Shown here in pieces: positions 48,741 through 57,724 of a stretch of DNA of 64,000 nucleotides (positions within the stretch are counted from its first letter, which is position 1; each line of letters opens with the position of its first letter). This stretch comes from Paracoccaceae bacterium (GTDB lineage: Bacteria > Pseudomonadota > Alphaproteobacteria > Rhodobacterales > Rhodobacteraceae), in assembly GCA_022843025.1 (NCBI GenBank), contig JALHOL010000001.1:1-64000 (forward strand), written 5' to 3'. Below the pieces are notes generated by a model. It worked only from the letters and a program-made list of their open reading frames with translations, did no database searches and had not been told where the DNA came from. The translations under genes and the position numbers were made by a program.

Positions 48741-49252
48741 AACCGGGCCGTCCCAGCCAACCCCGCCTGACGCAAACGGCAATCCTGACCGAGGCTCTCG
48801 CTCTGCTGGGCGACGGCGACCACGCCCTCACCCTGCGCGCCCTCGCAACGCGCCTCAACGTCACGCCAATGGCCATCCAGCATCATATCGGCACGCGCGA
48901 CACCCTGATCCGCGCCCTCGCCGATCACGTCCACGCGCCCGTGACCGCCCCGATCGAAGGCCCCCCGCACCTACGCCTGCGCGCGCTGCTTACCGCTTAT
49001 GCCGAAACCACCCGCGCCCATCCCCACCTGACGCTCGCGCTGTTCCGCATTCCCGGCCCCCTGCCGCCACAGGCGCAGCGCATCACCGACGCGCTGGAAA
49101 CCCTGCTCACCGAGACCGGCCTTGACGCCCCCGCCGCCCGCCTCTGGCGCAACATCCTGATCGATTGGGCGCATGGCATGGCGCTGGCCCAATCGCCCGA
49201 CGATCCTGCCCCCGCACTGGATGCCCTGCTTGCCGCCCTCAAGACCGGATGA
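48737..49252 (+). CDS. TetR-family repressor
   Basis: 171 residues from the ATG overlapping the upstream stop (MKPGRPSQPRLTQTAILTEA). The helix-turn-helix is at about 35-60 (TLRALATRLNVTPMAIQHHI, then GTRDTLIRALADHV). The C-terminal ligand domain is all helical. Likely autorepressor of the two-gene operon through the dyad at 48171-48185. The 3' end overlaps the convergent PLP-enzyme gene by 14 bases. Confidence 0.88.
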   Translation: MKPGRPSQPRLTQTAILTEALALLGDGDHALTLRALATRLNVTPMAIQHHIGTRDTLIRALADHVHAPVTAPIEGPPHLRLRALLTAYAETTRAHPHLTLALFRIPGPLPPQAQRITDALETLLTETGLDAPAARLWRNILIDWAHGMALAQSPDDPAPALDALLAALKTG

Positions 49253-50561
49253 AATGCACCCCGGTAAACCGCGCCCGCATTTCGCGCACCCGCGCGGCCA
49301 CAGCCCCCGGATCGTTCCCGCGCAGCCCTTCGGCAATCAGCGCCGCCAATGCGGGCGCATCCGCCACCGTCACCCCCCGGCGCACCAGTTCCGGCGTCCC
49401 GATCCGCAGCCCGTTCAGATCACCCTCCACCGCCGCAATCGGCAACCCGATGCCGCAGGCGAGGAAACCCGCCTTCCGCAAGGTCTTCGATGCCGTCTGC
49501 CCACCGCCAAAGCCCGCCGCCTCCACCGCGAACTGGTGGCTTTGTGTCATCCCCCGCCCGGCGGCAAAAATCGGCAGCCCAAGCCCCGCCAATTCCCGCG
49601 CCAGCGCCTGTGACAACTCCACCATCGCCGCAGCATAGGCCCGCCCATGCGCACGCCAATCCAGCAGGCTGATCGCCAGCGCCGCCGTCTTCCCCGCGTC
49701 GAAATTCGCCGTCATCCCCGGATAGGCGATGTGATCCAGCCGCTCGGCAATCGCTGCATCCCGCGTCACGATCAACCCGCCCGCAGGCCCACCCAGCGAT
49801 TTATAGGTGCTCATCGTCATCAGATGCGCACCTTCGTCCAGCGGGTTCGCCCATGCCCCCCCGGCGATGATCCCGCATTGATGCGCGGCATCGAAAAGAA
49901 CCCAGGCCCCCACCTCATCCGCAATCGCGCGGATCGCCCGCACCGGATGGGGAAACAGGTTCAGACTGCCGCCGATGGTGATGATCCGGGGCCGCACCCG
50001 CAGCGCCATCTCGCGCAGCGCGTCCAGATCCACGGTATAGCCATCCGCATTCACCGGCGCGTCATGCGTGACCAGCCCATAGAGCCCCGCACAACCCGCC
50101 TTGTGATGCGTCACATGCCCGCCCACCGCAGGTGGCGGCGCGATGATCGCATCACCCGGTTTCGCCAGCGCCATGAACCCATACAGGTTCGCCATCGCGC
50201 CCGAGGCGCAGCGGATCTCGGCAAAGGTTGCCCCAAACACCTCCGCCGCCAGTTCCGCCGCGATCACCTCGATCTCTTCGATCGCCTCCAGCCCCATCTC
50301 ATACTTGTCGCCCGGATAGCCCAGCGATGGCCGCGACCCCAGCCCCCGCGCCAGCGCCGCTTCCGCCCTCGGGTTCATCACATTGGTCGCCGGGTTCAGG
50401 TTGAAACACTCCCGGTCATGGATCTCCAGATTCTGCGCGATCAGCGCCTCCACCCGCGCCTCCACGGCCGCATCGTTGCCCGCCGCCGTCTCCCCGGCAA
50501 GGCGCAGGATGTAATCCTCGCAGGCATCAGGCACCCAGGCGCGGCGGGAAAGGTTTGTCAT
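49239..50561 (-). CDS. Serine hydroxymethyltransferase-like PLP enzyme
   Basis: 440 residues, fold type I. The PLP lysine is in STYKSLGGPAGG; the cofactor Asp and the substrate-side His are in VLFDAAHQCGIIAG. LNPATNVMNPRAEAALARGL and SLGYPGDKYEMGLEAIEEIE recall SHMT. The Lys loop differs from housekeeping GlyA (usually TTHK-T-RGPRGG), so it may use a related substrate such as an alpha-methylated or hydroxy amino acid. ATG at 50561 follows GGAG. It is divergent from a LysR regulator 104 bases away. Confidence 0.85.
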   Translation of the reverse strand: MTNLSRRAWVPDACEDYILRLAGETAAGNDAAVEARVEALIAQNLEIHDRECFNLNPATNVMNPRAEAALARGLGSRPSLGYPGDKYEMGLEAIEEIEVIAAELAAEVFGATFAEIRCASGAMANLYGFMALAKPGDAIIAPPPAVGGHVTHHKAGCAGLYGLVTHDAPVNADGYTVDLDALREMALRVRPRIITIGGSLNLFPHPVRAIRAIADEVGAWVLFDAAHQCGIIAGGAWANPLDEGAHLMTMSTYKSLGGPAGGLIVTRDAAIAERLDHIAYPGMTANFDAGKTAALAISLLDWRAHGRAYAAAMVELSQALARELAGLGLPIFAAGRGMTQSHQFAVEAAGFGGGQTASKTLRKAGFLACGIGLPIAAVEGDLNGLRIGTPELVRRGVTVADAPALAALIAEGLRGNDPGAVAARVREMRARFTGVHFIRS

Positions 50562-50664
50562 GGCGGTCACTCCGATCTGATCTTTCCCCGATCACAGCAC
50601 CCATTCCCCCTTGCCCGCAAATCAGAAATCCGAAAACCTAGGGTTAATAAAACTAAGGCTCACC

Positions 50665-51567
50665 ATGCCCGTCGCCCCGCCCCGCCCGAAAGACCTGCCC
50701 CTCACCGCGCTCCGCGCGTTCGAGGCGGCGGCACGTCTGGGCGGCTTTGCCGCGGCGGCGCTGGAACTGGGGGTCACACCGGGGGCCATCACCGCCCATG
50801 TCAAACAGCTTGAATCCGCGCTTGGCGCGGCCCTCTTCGACCGCACCCCGCGCGGCGTTCGCCTTACCGCGCTGGGCCAGCAATCGCTGCCCGCCCTGAC
50901 CGCCGCCTTCGATGCGCTTGGCACCGCCACGGGCGAGTTGCGCGCCGCCGCCGCGCCCCGCACCGTGCATATCGCCACGTTGCCCGCCATCGCGCAACTC
51001 TGGCTCTCGCCCCGCCTGCCTGCCCTGCGCGCAGCGGCACCCGATATCCGCATCTCCATCACCGCACTGGAAACCCCGCCCAACCTGAAACGCAGCCCCT
51101 ATGACCTGTCGTTGTTCTTCTCCGGCGATCCCCAAGGCCAAATCGCGCCCGATGTGATCTTCCCCGTCTGCGCCCCCGCGCTGGCCGCCACCCTGCAAAG
51201 CCCCGCCGACATCGCCCGCCACCCCTGCCTGTCAGATGCCACATGGCAGGATGACTGGCCGCTGTGGTGCGCCACGCTCGACACCCCGCTCATTCCTGCC
51301 GATGGCCCGGTCTTTTCGCTCTACGCGCTGGCGGTCGAGGAAACGGTCAACGGCGCGGGCATCCTGATCGGGCATCAGGCGCTGGTGAAACAGCACCTCG
51401 CCGATGGGCGCCTTGTCGCCCCCTTTGCGCAAAGCCTCACTCTACCGCGCGGCCTGCGGCTTTGGTTCGAACGGCCACTGCGCCCCGGCACGCCCGCGCG
51501 CTTTGTGGCCGATTGGCTGCGCCGCACCCCCTTGGCTTCCCGGCCCGGCCCCGATACCACAGCCTGA
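50665..51567 (+). CDS. LysR-family transcriptional regulator
   Basis: 300 residues, GcvA-like. The N-terminal helix-turn-helix is LTALRAFEAAARLGGFAAAA and GVTPGAITAHVKQLESALG (about 12-60). The effector domain follows (RTVHIATLPAIAQLWLSPRL, VEETVNGAGILIGHQALV). ATG at 50665 is chosen after AAGG; the frame extends 18 codons upstream. It is divergent from the SHMT-like gene, its likely target, and followed by an exporter gene. Confidence 0.9.
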   Translation: MPVAPPRPKDLPLTALRAFEAAARLGGFAAAALELGVTPGAITAHVKQLESALGAALFDRTPRGVRLTALGQQSLPALTAAFDALGTATGELRAAAAPRTVHIATLPAIAQLWLSPRLPALRAAAPDIRISITALETPPNLKRSPYDLSLFFSGDPQGQIAPDVIFPVCAPALAATLQSPADIARHPCLSDATWQDDWPLWCATLDTPLIPADGPVFSLYALAVEETVNGAGILIGHQALVKQHLADGRLVAPFAQSLTLPRGLRLWFERPLRPGTPARFVADWLRRTPLASRPGPDTTA

Positions 51568-51586
51568 CCCAGCGTTCAGGCCCCGC

Positions 51587-52489
51587 ATGCACCCCCTGCC
51601 CAAAAGCCGCCCCCGTCCGCTGATCGGCGTCGCGCTGATGCTGATGGCGATGATGCTGCTGCCCTATCTCGATGTCGTGGCGAAGTTTCTGGGCCAGCAG
51701 GGGATGCCCGTCATGCAGATTGTCTGGGCGCGCATGGCCTTTGGCACATTGCTGACCCTGCCTTTCGTGCTGCGCCACGGCGGCCCCGCCGCCATCCGGC
51801 CCGATCAGCCCTGGTATCACACGCTGCGGGCCGTACTGCTGATCGCCGCGACCTTTCTGTTCTTCACCGCGCTGAAGTACCTGCCCATCGCAGATGCGCT
51901 GGCGATCTTCTTCGTCCAGCCGCTCATCCTCACCGCCATCTCCCCTTTCGTGCTGGGCGAAAAGGTCGGCCCTCGCCGCTGGGCGGCAGTCTGCGTGGGC
52001 TTCATCGGCACGCTCATCATCATCCGCCCCGGCATGGCCGAGGTGAACCCCGGCACCTTCTACGCCCTCGGGGCAGGGGCATCACTCGCCTGCTACTTCG
52101 CCATGACCCGCCGCATTGCAGGCCGCGCGCCTGCCATGGTCACCACCTTTCACACCAGCCTGATCGGCACAGTCCTGACCACGGCGCTGATCATTGGCAC
52201 ATGGCAGACACCCAGCCCCACGCAATGGGGCCTTCTGTTCCTGATCGGCGTGATCGCCACAGTCGGCCATTACTGCATCGTCCGCGCCTATGACCATGCC
52301 GAGGCGTCGCTTCTCGCCCCGCTCGCCTATACGGAAATGATCATGGCCACTTTTGCAGGCTGGTGGTTTTTTGGCGACCTGCCCGATGGCTACACCATCC
52401 TTGGCGTCTCCATCCTCATCGCCTGCGCGATCTACATCTCGGTCCGCGAACGCGCCCGAAACCCGCCCCCCATCCGAGAAGCGGCCTAA
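51587..52489 (+). CDS. EamA/DMT-family membrane exporter
   Basis: 300 residues with about ten helices in two EamA halves: LIGVALMLMAMMLLPYLDVV at the start, FLFFTALKYLPIADALAIFF in the first half, ASLLAPLAYTEMIMATFAGW in the second. Such proteins export amino acids or other metabolites. It starts 19 bases after the LysR gene, so the LysR-DMT-SHMT group may act on one metabolite. The palindrome cluster follows its stop at once. Confidence 0.88.
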   Translation: MHPLPKSRPRPLIGVALMLMAMMLLPYLDVVAKFLGQQGMPVMQIVWARMAFGTLLTLPFVLRHGGPAAIRPDQPWYHTLRAVLLIAATFLFFTALKYLPIADALAIFFVQPLILTAISPFVLGEKVGPRRWAAVCVGFIGTLIIIRPGMAEVNPGTFYALGAGASLACYFAMTRRIAGRAPAMVTTFHTSLIGTVLTTALIIGTWQTPSPTQWGLLFLIGVIATVGHYCIVRAYDHAEASLLAPLAYTEMIMATFAGWWFFGDLPDGYTILGVSILIACAIYISVRERARNPPPIREAA

Positions 52490-52606
52490 GCGTTCTCTGA
52501 CGCAGAAAACGCGCAAAATCCTGACGCAGGATTTTGTTGCACCACCGACATCCCACAGGCACCGTTTTCTGCGTAAGAAAACGGCGCAAATCCTGCGTCA
52601 GGATTT
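52490..52606. repeat. Cluster of four palindromes (two tandem two-hairpin units)
   Basis: Hairpins at 52490-52512 (GCGTTCTCT, GACGC, AGAAAACGC), 52515-52535 (AAAATCCTG, ACG, CAGGATTTT), 52562-52584 (CCGTTTTCT, GCGTA, AGAAAACGG) and 52588-52606 (AAATCCTG, CGT, CAGGATTT). The two units are near-copies. They lie between convergent genes and could terminate transcription both ways; also typical of extragenic palindromic elements. Confidence 0.8.
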
Positions 52607-52620
52607 GCCCTGCGACGGCT

Positions 52621-53268
52621 CTAGATCAGCCCCAGATCCCGCGCCACGATCACCGCCTGCGTGCGGTTCGTCGCCGTCAGCTTCTTGCAGATGCTGGTCA
52701 CATGCATCTTGATCGTCGGCTCCGCCAGCTTCAGGTCGTTGGCGATTTCCTTGTTCTGCTTGCCTTCGGCCAGATAGGACAGGACCATCATCTCCTTGTC
52801 CGACAGCCGCCCGTTCTTAGTCGTCCGCCCGGCATTGTGCCGCTCGCGCACCAATTCCAGCGGCATGTAATGCTCGCCCGCATGCATGAACCGGATGGCA
52901 TTGGCCAGCGACCGCACCCCCGTCGTCTTCAGCACGATCCCCGATGACCCGGCATTCATGATCTCGTCCAGCATCCGCGGCGTTGGGTTCCCGGTGATGA
53001 TCGCCACCGGCTTGCCCCCGTTCATCTTGATCGCTCGCCGCAGACCGGCCACGCCGTTCATCCCCGGCATGTTCAGATCCAGCAGCACCACATCATAGGG
53101 CCCGTCCGCCGCGATATGCTCCACCGCCTCGTCCAGCGTCTTCGCCGTGGTCACCGCCATGTCGGGTGCCGAGGAAAGATACATCGCAAAGACGTCGAGA
53201 ACCATCTCATGGTCGTCGGCTATCAGAATGCGAATTTTGTCGACTCCCGCTCCGCCAATCATGCTCAT
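52621..53268 (-). CDS. LuxR/NarL-type response regulator
   Basis: 215 residues. The receiver domain has acidic pocket IADDHE, phospho-acceptor Asp64 (VVLLDLNMPGM) and Lys114 (GIVLKTTG). The C-terminal LuxR helix-turn-helix is at about 155-215 (LSDKEMMVLSYLAEGKQNKE, IANDLKLAEPTIKMHVTSIC). It is divergent from the periplasmic protein and hybrid kinase genes and is the likely output of that kinase. Adjacent motility genes are possible targets. Confidence 0.9.
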   Translation of the reverse strand: MSMIGGAGVDKIRILIADDHEMVLDVFAMYLSSAPDMAVTTAKTLDEAVEHIAADGPYDVVLLDLNMPGMNGVAGLRRAIKMNGGKPVAIITGNPTPRMLDEIMNAGSSGIVLKTTGVRSLANAIRFMHAGEHYMPLELVRERHNAGRTTKNGRLSDKEMMVLSYLAEGKQNKEIANDLKLAEPTIKMHVTSICKKLTATNRTQAVIVARDLGLI

Positions 53269-53556
53269 CGCCTTGTCCAGTTCCCGTTCATTGCCCGCTT
53301 TGCCCCGGGGATTCGGCTTTCCTTTGCAATCAAGGGCCGAGTCGGGGAAAGCGCATTACACCCATTCCGGGCAAATACCTTACAGCCATCAGGATAGGTT
53401 GTTTCATCTGCAAAAAAAAGCCATACAAACCCTATCCCGACTAAGTAGAGCGGCTCCCATACTTTCGGATGGGATTGCATCCGAAATTGGAATCGTGAAA
53501 ACACTGTTTTGCGCTATCCTGTGCTGACGTATTTTAGTCCAGCTCGGAGCGTGCTC

Positions 53557-54078
53557 ATGACCCTTCATCCCTTCTCATGCCGCATCGCGGCTGTTTCGGC
53601 ATTTCTTGCCTTTTCGCTTGGTGCTCCTGCGATGGCTGAACTTGCCGCGCCTACCGGCGAAGTGATCCTCACCATTGACGGTGCCATCGCCGAAACCAAC
53701 GGCCCCGAAGGCGCCAGCTTCGATATGGAGATGCTTCAGGCACTGCCCGCTTCGGGGTTTGACACCAGCTCCACCTGGACGGTTGGCACCAACCGCTATG
53801 ATGGCGTGCCGCTCCGGGCGCTGCTGGATGCCGTGGGGGCCACCGGTGGCACCATCACCGCCACCGCGCTGAACAATTACAGCGTCCAGATCCCCATCGA
53901 GGCGATCGAAGACAGCGTTCCGATCGTTGCCTATCACATCGACGGCGAAACCTTCTCGCGACGTGACAAAGGCCCGCTCTGGATCGTATTTCCCTATGAC
54001 GCCGGGGCTGCCTATCAAACCGAACTGGTCTATGGTTGGAGCATCTGGCAGCTTGCCAGACTGACGATCGAAGAGTGA
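53557..54078 (+). CDS. Periplasmic molybdopterin-oxidoreductase-fold protein, small
   Basis: 173 residues with a signal peptide ending SLGAPAMA. The mature part resembles the sulfite-oxidase fold domain (VGTNRYDGVPLRALLDAVGA, SRRDKGPLWIVFPYDA, ELVYGWSIWQLARLTIEE). It is far shorter than catalytic Mo enzymes, and I see no cofactor Cys, so a sensory or binding role is likelier. ATG at 53557 follows GGAG. It stands directly before the sensor kinase and may be its periplasmic partner. Confidence 0.75.
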   Translation: MTLHPFSCRIAAVSAFLAFSLGAPAMAELAAPTGEVILTIDGAIAETNGPEGASFDMEMLQALPASGFDTSSTWTVGTNRYDGVPLRALLDAVGATGGTITATALNNYSVQIPIEAIEDSVPIVAYHIDGETFSRRDKGPLWIVFPYDAGAAYQTELVYGWSIWQLARLTIEE

Positions 54079-54082
54079 AGTC

Positions 54083-54114
54083 AAGTGCCTCGCCCTGCTA
54101 AGGGCGGGGCACTT
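54083..54114 (+). terminator. Hairpin between the periplasmic protein and the sensor kinase
   Basis: AAGTGCC-T-CGCCC and GGGCG-G-GGCACTT form a 13-pair stem with one T-G wobble. There is no T-run, so partial termination or mRNA stabilisation is likely. Confidence 0.5.
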
Positions 54115-54163
54115 CCGTCCGGAACCGTGCCACCCTCGCACCAAAGCAGTGCCTGATGTTTGA

Positions 54164-56800
54164 ATGAGCCAGTTTTTTGACGAAGCCCTTCAGGAAAGCC
54201 GACTCACCCGCGCTGCGGTGCGGGTGCGGGACCTGATTGTCGGGCTGACCTTCGTCATCACGCTGGCTGCCATGGGCTATGTGTTCCTTGGCATCGATCA
54301 GGAACTCGAACGGTCGTCCTCCGTCGATTCCGACAATGCGACCTGGACCATTTCCCAGGTCGAGGTTGACACGCTCAAACTGCAACGGGCCGTTCTGCTG
54401 GCGGCGGAACGGCCTGATGATCCCGAAGTGCTGGATGATCTGCGCCTGAGTTTCGATATCTTCTACAGCCGCTTCAACATCCTTGCCCGGTCCGACAGGC
54501 TGTCCGTCCTTCCGGTCAACGAAACGCTGCGCGAAGCGCTGTGGTCCGAGGGCGCCTTCTTTGATCGCGTCACCCCCCTGATGGATGGCGACGATGCCAC
54601 CCTCGTTGCTTCCCTACCTGCCATCGCCGATGAAATGGACGCCGTGTCCGATCTGGTGCGCGTCAATGTCGTCTCCTCGCTTCAGGATCTGTTGACCGGC
54701 GGCGATGCGCGGCGGGCCGAACTGCGCCGCTCGCTTCAGGTGTTTGCCGCCGCGTCGCTGGGTCTGCTGGCGTTGATGGCAGGGTTGTCCTTGGTCATCA
54801 TCCTGCAAAACCGTGCCCAAAGCCGACGGTCCGAAACCACCGAACGCGCTGTCCACAATCTGCGTGCCATCATCGAAAGCTCGCTTGACGCGCTGGTGAT
54901 CTGCGATGTCGTCGGCAAGGTTACCGATTGCAACCGCGCCGCTGAACAGCTGTTCGGCCGCAACCGGGCCGATCTCGGGGGCCTCAGCCTGGCTGAGCTT
55001 CTGTCAGGGGATGATGAAGACGCCGATCCTTTCGCCACGCTGCACCACATGTTCCATGACGGCACCGCGCAGTTGCAGGATGGCCGCTGTCAGTTGTCCG
55101 GCCGCCGCCAAGACGGCAGCAGCTTCCCCGTCGAAGTCGCCCTGGCCGAGGCAAAGGGTGCAGGCGGCGGGCAGATGTTCATCGCCTTCATTCGCGACAT
55201 TTCAGAACGCATCGAACGCGAAGAAAATCTGCGCAAGGCCCGCAACGATGCTCTCAAGGGTGAAGAGGCCAAGGCTCGCTTCCTCGCCGTGATGAGCCAT
55301 GAGATGCGCACCCCCCTGAACGGCCTGATCGCCGCGACGGAACTGCTGCAAACCTCCACCGATCTGGACAAACGCCAAAGCTGGTTGTCGGAAATCGTGC
55401 TGTCCTGCGGCTGGGCGGCGCTGGATCAGGTCAACAACGTGCTGGAACTGACCCGGCTCGGTTCGGAACAATCAGACAGCTACAAGCTGTCCGATTTCTC
55501 GCCGCTTCAGATTGTCCGCGATCTGATGCTGCAAAACGAACCTCATGCCGCCAAGCGCGGCAATCAACTGCGCTTTGACGAACCAACTGGTCCGTTGCCC
55601 CGCGTCACGGCCCCGCGCCAGCTATTCCTGCGGGTGCTCTACAACCTCGTGGGCAACGCGATCAAATTCACCGACGCTGGCTCCGTCACGGTCTCCCTGC
55701 GCGCGGATCTGGTCGACAATGGCCGCAAGCTGCACCTGTCCTTTGATGTCACCGATACGGGTATCGGCATCGCCGAACAGGATCTGGAACGCATCTTCCA
55801 CAATTTCGAAACCCTCGATGCCTCCTATGCCCGGATGCGCGAAGGCACCGGCCTCGGCCTCGGCATCGCCAAACTGTCGGCCGAGGCGATGGGCGGCTCC
55901 ATCCACGTTGTCTCCGCCCTCGGCAAGGGCAGCACCTTCACCTTCGACGTCACGCTTCCCGTCGCGGTCGAGGCCAGCCCCGCAACCACTGCCGCCGGAC
56001 CGGGGCCCGACGATGAAAACCTGTCGCTGCATATCCTCGTGGTCGAAGACAACCCGATCAACAGCCTCCTGCTCACCGAAATGCTCCGCCTGCGCGGGCA
56101 TGTCGTTGCCAATGCGGTTGACGGTGTCGAAGCCGTAGAAAAAACCGCCGCCACCGCCTTCGATCTGATCCTGACCGATATCTCCATGCCGCGCATGGAT
56201 GGCATTGAAGCCACCCGCCGCATCCGCCAGCAAGGGGCCTGCCGCGACGTGCCGATCATTGGCGTCACCGCGAACGCCGATCCCGACCGGATGCCCGAAT
56301 TCCTTGCCGCCGGCATGAATGATGTTCTGGTCAAACCTGTCACCCGCAACGCGCTGATGACGCTCATTGCAAACCACGCCCGCCGTGCGCCCCGGCCCGC
56401 CGCCGCGCCGGTTCTGCCCGCCCCACCCGAACCCGCCGTCCTGAACAAGGATGTCTTCCGCGAAACGCTTCAGGAAATGGGGGTCGCGTTTGTCGAACGC
56501 ATCGCCGACCGCCTTCTTGTCGAGGTCGAGGCCCTGATCGACGAGCTTGACGATCATGTCCGCAAGGGCAACCACGAAGCCGCCGCCAAGGCCGCCCACA
56601 AGACGGCTGGTGCTGCCGCCGCCATCGGGCTGTCCGGTCTGCAAACTGCCCTGTCGCGCTATGAAACGGCCGCCCGCAACAGCGACACTGCGGCCATGGC
56701 CGATGCGCTGGACCGTCTCCGCAGCCTCTTGCCACGCACCCTTCTGGAACTGCGCGAAAACGGCCTGTCCCTCGCCTCGGGCCCCGTCATCGCGCAATAG
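54164..56800 (+). CDS. Hybrid sensor histidine kinase (PAS-HisKA-HATPase-REC-Hpt)
   Basis: 878 residues. TM1 about 24-46 and TM2 about 190-213 flank a periplasmic region of about 145 residues. Then come a PAS domain (about 225-350, SLDALVICDVVGKVTDCNRA), HisKA with the phospho-His in VMSHEMRTPLNGLI (about 378), HATPase motifs NLVGNAIKFTD, DTGIGIAE and GTGLGLGIAKL, a receiver domain (LVVEDNPINSLLLTEML, DLILTDISMPRMDG, about 620-735), and an Hpt domain with His in AAHKTAGAAAAIG (about 812). A full phosphorelay that could end on the LuxR regulator at 52621-53268. Confidence 0.92.
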   Translation: MSQFFDEALQESRLTRAAVRVRDLIVGLTFVITLAAMGYVFLGIDQELERSSSVDSDNATWTISQVEVDTLKLQRAVLLAAERPDDPEVLDDLRLSFDIFYSRFNILARSDRLSVLPVNETLREALWSEGAFFDRVTPLMDGDDATLVASLPAIADEMDAVSDLVRVNVVSSLQDLLTGGDARRAELRRSLQVFAAASLGLLALMAGLSLVIILQNRAQSRRSETTERAVHNLRAIIESSLDALVICDVVGKVTDCNRAAEQLFGRNRADLGGLSLAELLSGDDEDADPFATLHHMFHDGTAQLQDGRCQLSGRRQDGSSFPVEVALAEAKGAGGGQMFIAFIRDISERIEREENLRKARNDALKGEEAKARFLAVMSHEMRTPLNGLIAATELLQTSTDLDKRQSWLSEIVLSCGWAALDQVNNVLELTRLGSEQSDSYKLSDFSPLQIVRDLMLQNEPHAAKRGNQLRFDEPTGPLPRVTAPRQLFLRVLYNLVGNAIKFTDAGSVTVSLRADLVDNGRKLHLSFDVTDTGIGIAEQDLERIFHNFETLDASYARMREGTGLGLGIAKLSAEAMGGSIHVVSALGKGSTFTFDVTLPVAVEASPATTAAGPGPDDENLSLHILVVEDNPINSLLLTEMLRLRGHVVANAVDGVEAVEKTAATAFDLILTDISMPRMDGIEATRRIRQQGACRDVPIIGVTANADPDRMPEFLAAGMNDVLVKPVTRNALMTLIANHARRAPRPAAAPVLPAPPEPAVLNKDVFRETLQEMGVAFVERIADRLLVEVEALIDELDDHVRKGNHEAAAKAAHKTAGAAAAIGLSGLQTALSRYETAARNSDTAAMADALDRLRSLLPRTLLELRENGLSLASGPVIAQ

Positions 56801-56818
56801 CGCCCTGTTGCCTGCCAC

Positions 56819-56835
56819 TTGGCACGCCCTTTGCA
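56819..56835 (+). promoter_or_regulatory. Sigma-54 promoter of the flgB operon
   Basis: TTGGCACG-CCCT-TTGCA matches the -24/-12 consensus TGGCACG-N4-TTGCW exactly; 50 bases upstream of flgB. Confidence 0.9.
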
Positions 56836-56885
56836 AGCCCCGGTCCTGAACGCCCGGACTCCCTGGCAAGCAAGGATCATGGACA

Positions 56886-57269
56886 ATGACGGTCAGTTTC
56901 GCGGAATCTATAGGCCTCCACGCCCAATCCCTGATGCTGCGCGAAAAGCGGGGCGAAATCCTCGCCTCCAACATCGCCAACGCCGCCACCCCCAACTTCA
57001 AGGCCCGCGATTTCGACTTTGACGCCGAACTCGCCCGCGCCAGCGGCGGCTTTGACATTGCCCGCACCTCATCGCGCCACCTTGGCGGCAGCTTGGCCGA
57101 CAATGGCCTTGGCTACCGCGTGCCGCTGAACGCCTCGCTGGATGGCAACACCGTCGAACTGCCGGTGGAGCAGATGGAGTTTGCCGAAAACACCCTGCGC
57201 TACCAGACCAGCCTACAACTCCTGAACCGCCGCATCTCCGGTCTGATGACCGCGATCAAAGGGGAATGA
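56886..57269 (+). CDS. flgB: Flagellar basal-body rod protein FlgB
   Basis: Proximal rod protein, 127 residues. The N-terminal flagellar rod motif is [20 protein letters not shown], then [15 protein letters not shown]; the C-terminal helix ends [16 protein letters not shown]. First gene after the sigma-54 promoter. Its stop overlaps a possible flgC ATG. Confidence 0.93.
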   Translation: MTVSFAESIGLHAQSLMLREKRGEILASNIANAATPNFKARDFDFDAELARASGGFDIARTSSRHLGGSLADNGLGYRVPLNASLDGNTVELPVEQMEFAENTLRYQTSLQLLNRRISGLMTAIKGE

Positions 57270-57271
57270 CC

Positions 57272-57682
57272 ATGTCCGATATCCGCAATGTCTTTGATGT
57301 GGGGGCCCGTGCAATGTCGGCCCAGATGGTTCGCATGAACACGGTGGCCTCCAACCTTGCCAACGCCTCTACCGTGGCCTCCACGCCCGAAGACGCCTTC
57401 CGCGCTCTGCGCCCGGTGTTTGCAACCGAATACGCACAGGCCAATGCCGGCCTGTCCACCGCCACGGTCGAAAGCGTGGTCATGCTGGATCGTCAGCCGG
57501 AAAAGCAGTTCCGCCCCGATCACCCTTCTGCCGATGCCGAAGGTTTCGTCTACGCCGCTGCGGTGAATACCGAAGAGGAAATGGTCGAAATGGTCGAAGC
57601 CAGCCGCCAATACCAGAACACGCTGGAAACCATGACAACCCTCCGCGCCCTGATGGCACGAACCGTGCAGATGGGCCAATAA
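57272..57682 (+). CDS. flgC: Flagellar basal-body rod protein FlgC
   Basis: Proximal rod protein, 136 residues, starting MSDIRNVFDVGARAM. ATG 57272 is seven bases after AGGGG; an ATG at 57266 is too close to it. Rod motif VRMNTVASNLANAST is visible, and the C-terminus has the SRQYQNTLETMTTLRAL helix. fliE, which often follows in alphaproteobacteria, is absent here. Confidence 0.93.
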   Translation: MSDIRNVFDVGARAMSAQMVRMNTVASNLANASTVASTPEDAFRALRPVFATEYAQANAGLSTATVESVVMLDRQPEKQFRPDHPSADAEGFVYAAAVNTEEEMVEMVEASRQYQNTLETMTTLRALMARTVQMGQ

Positions 57683-57724
57683 CCGCATCCCGTTTCCCGC
57701 TGACCGCGTCTGGAAAGAACCGCC

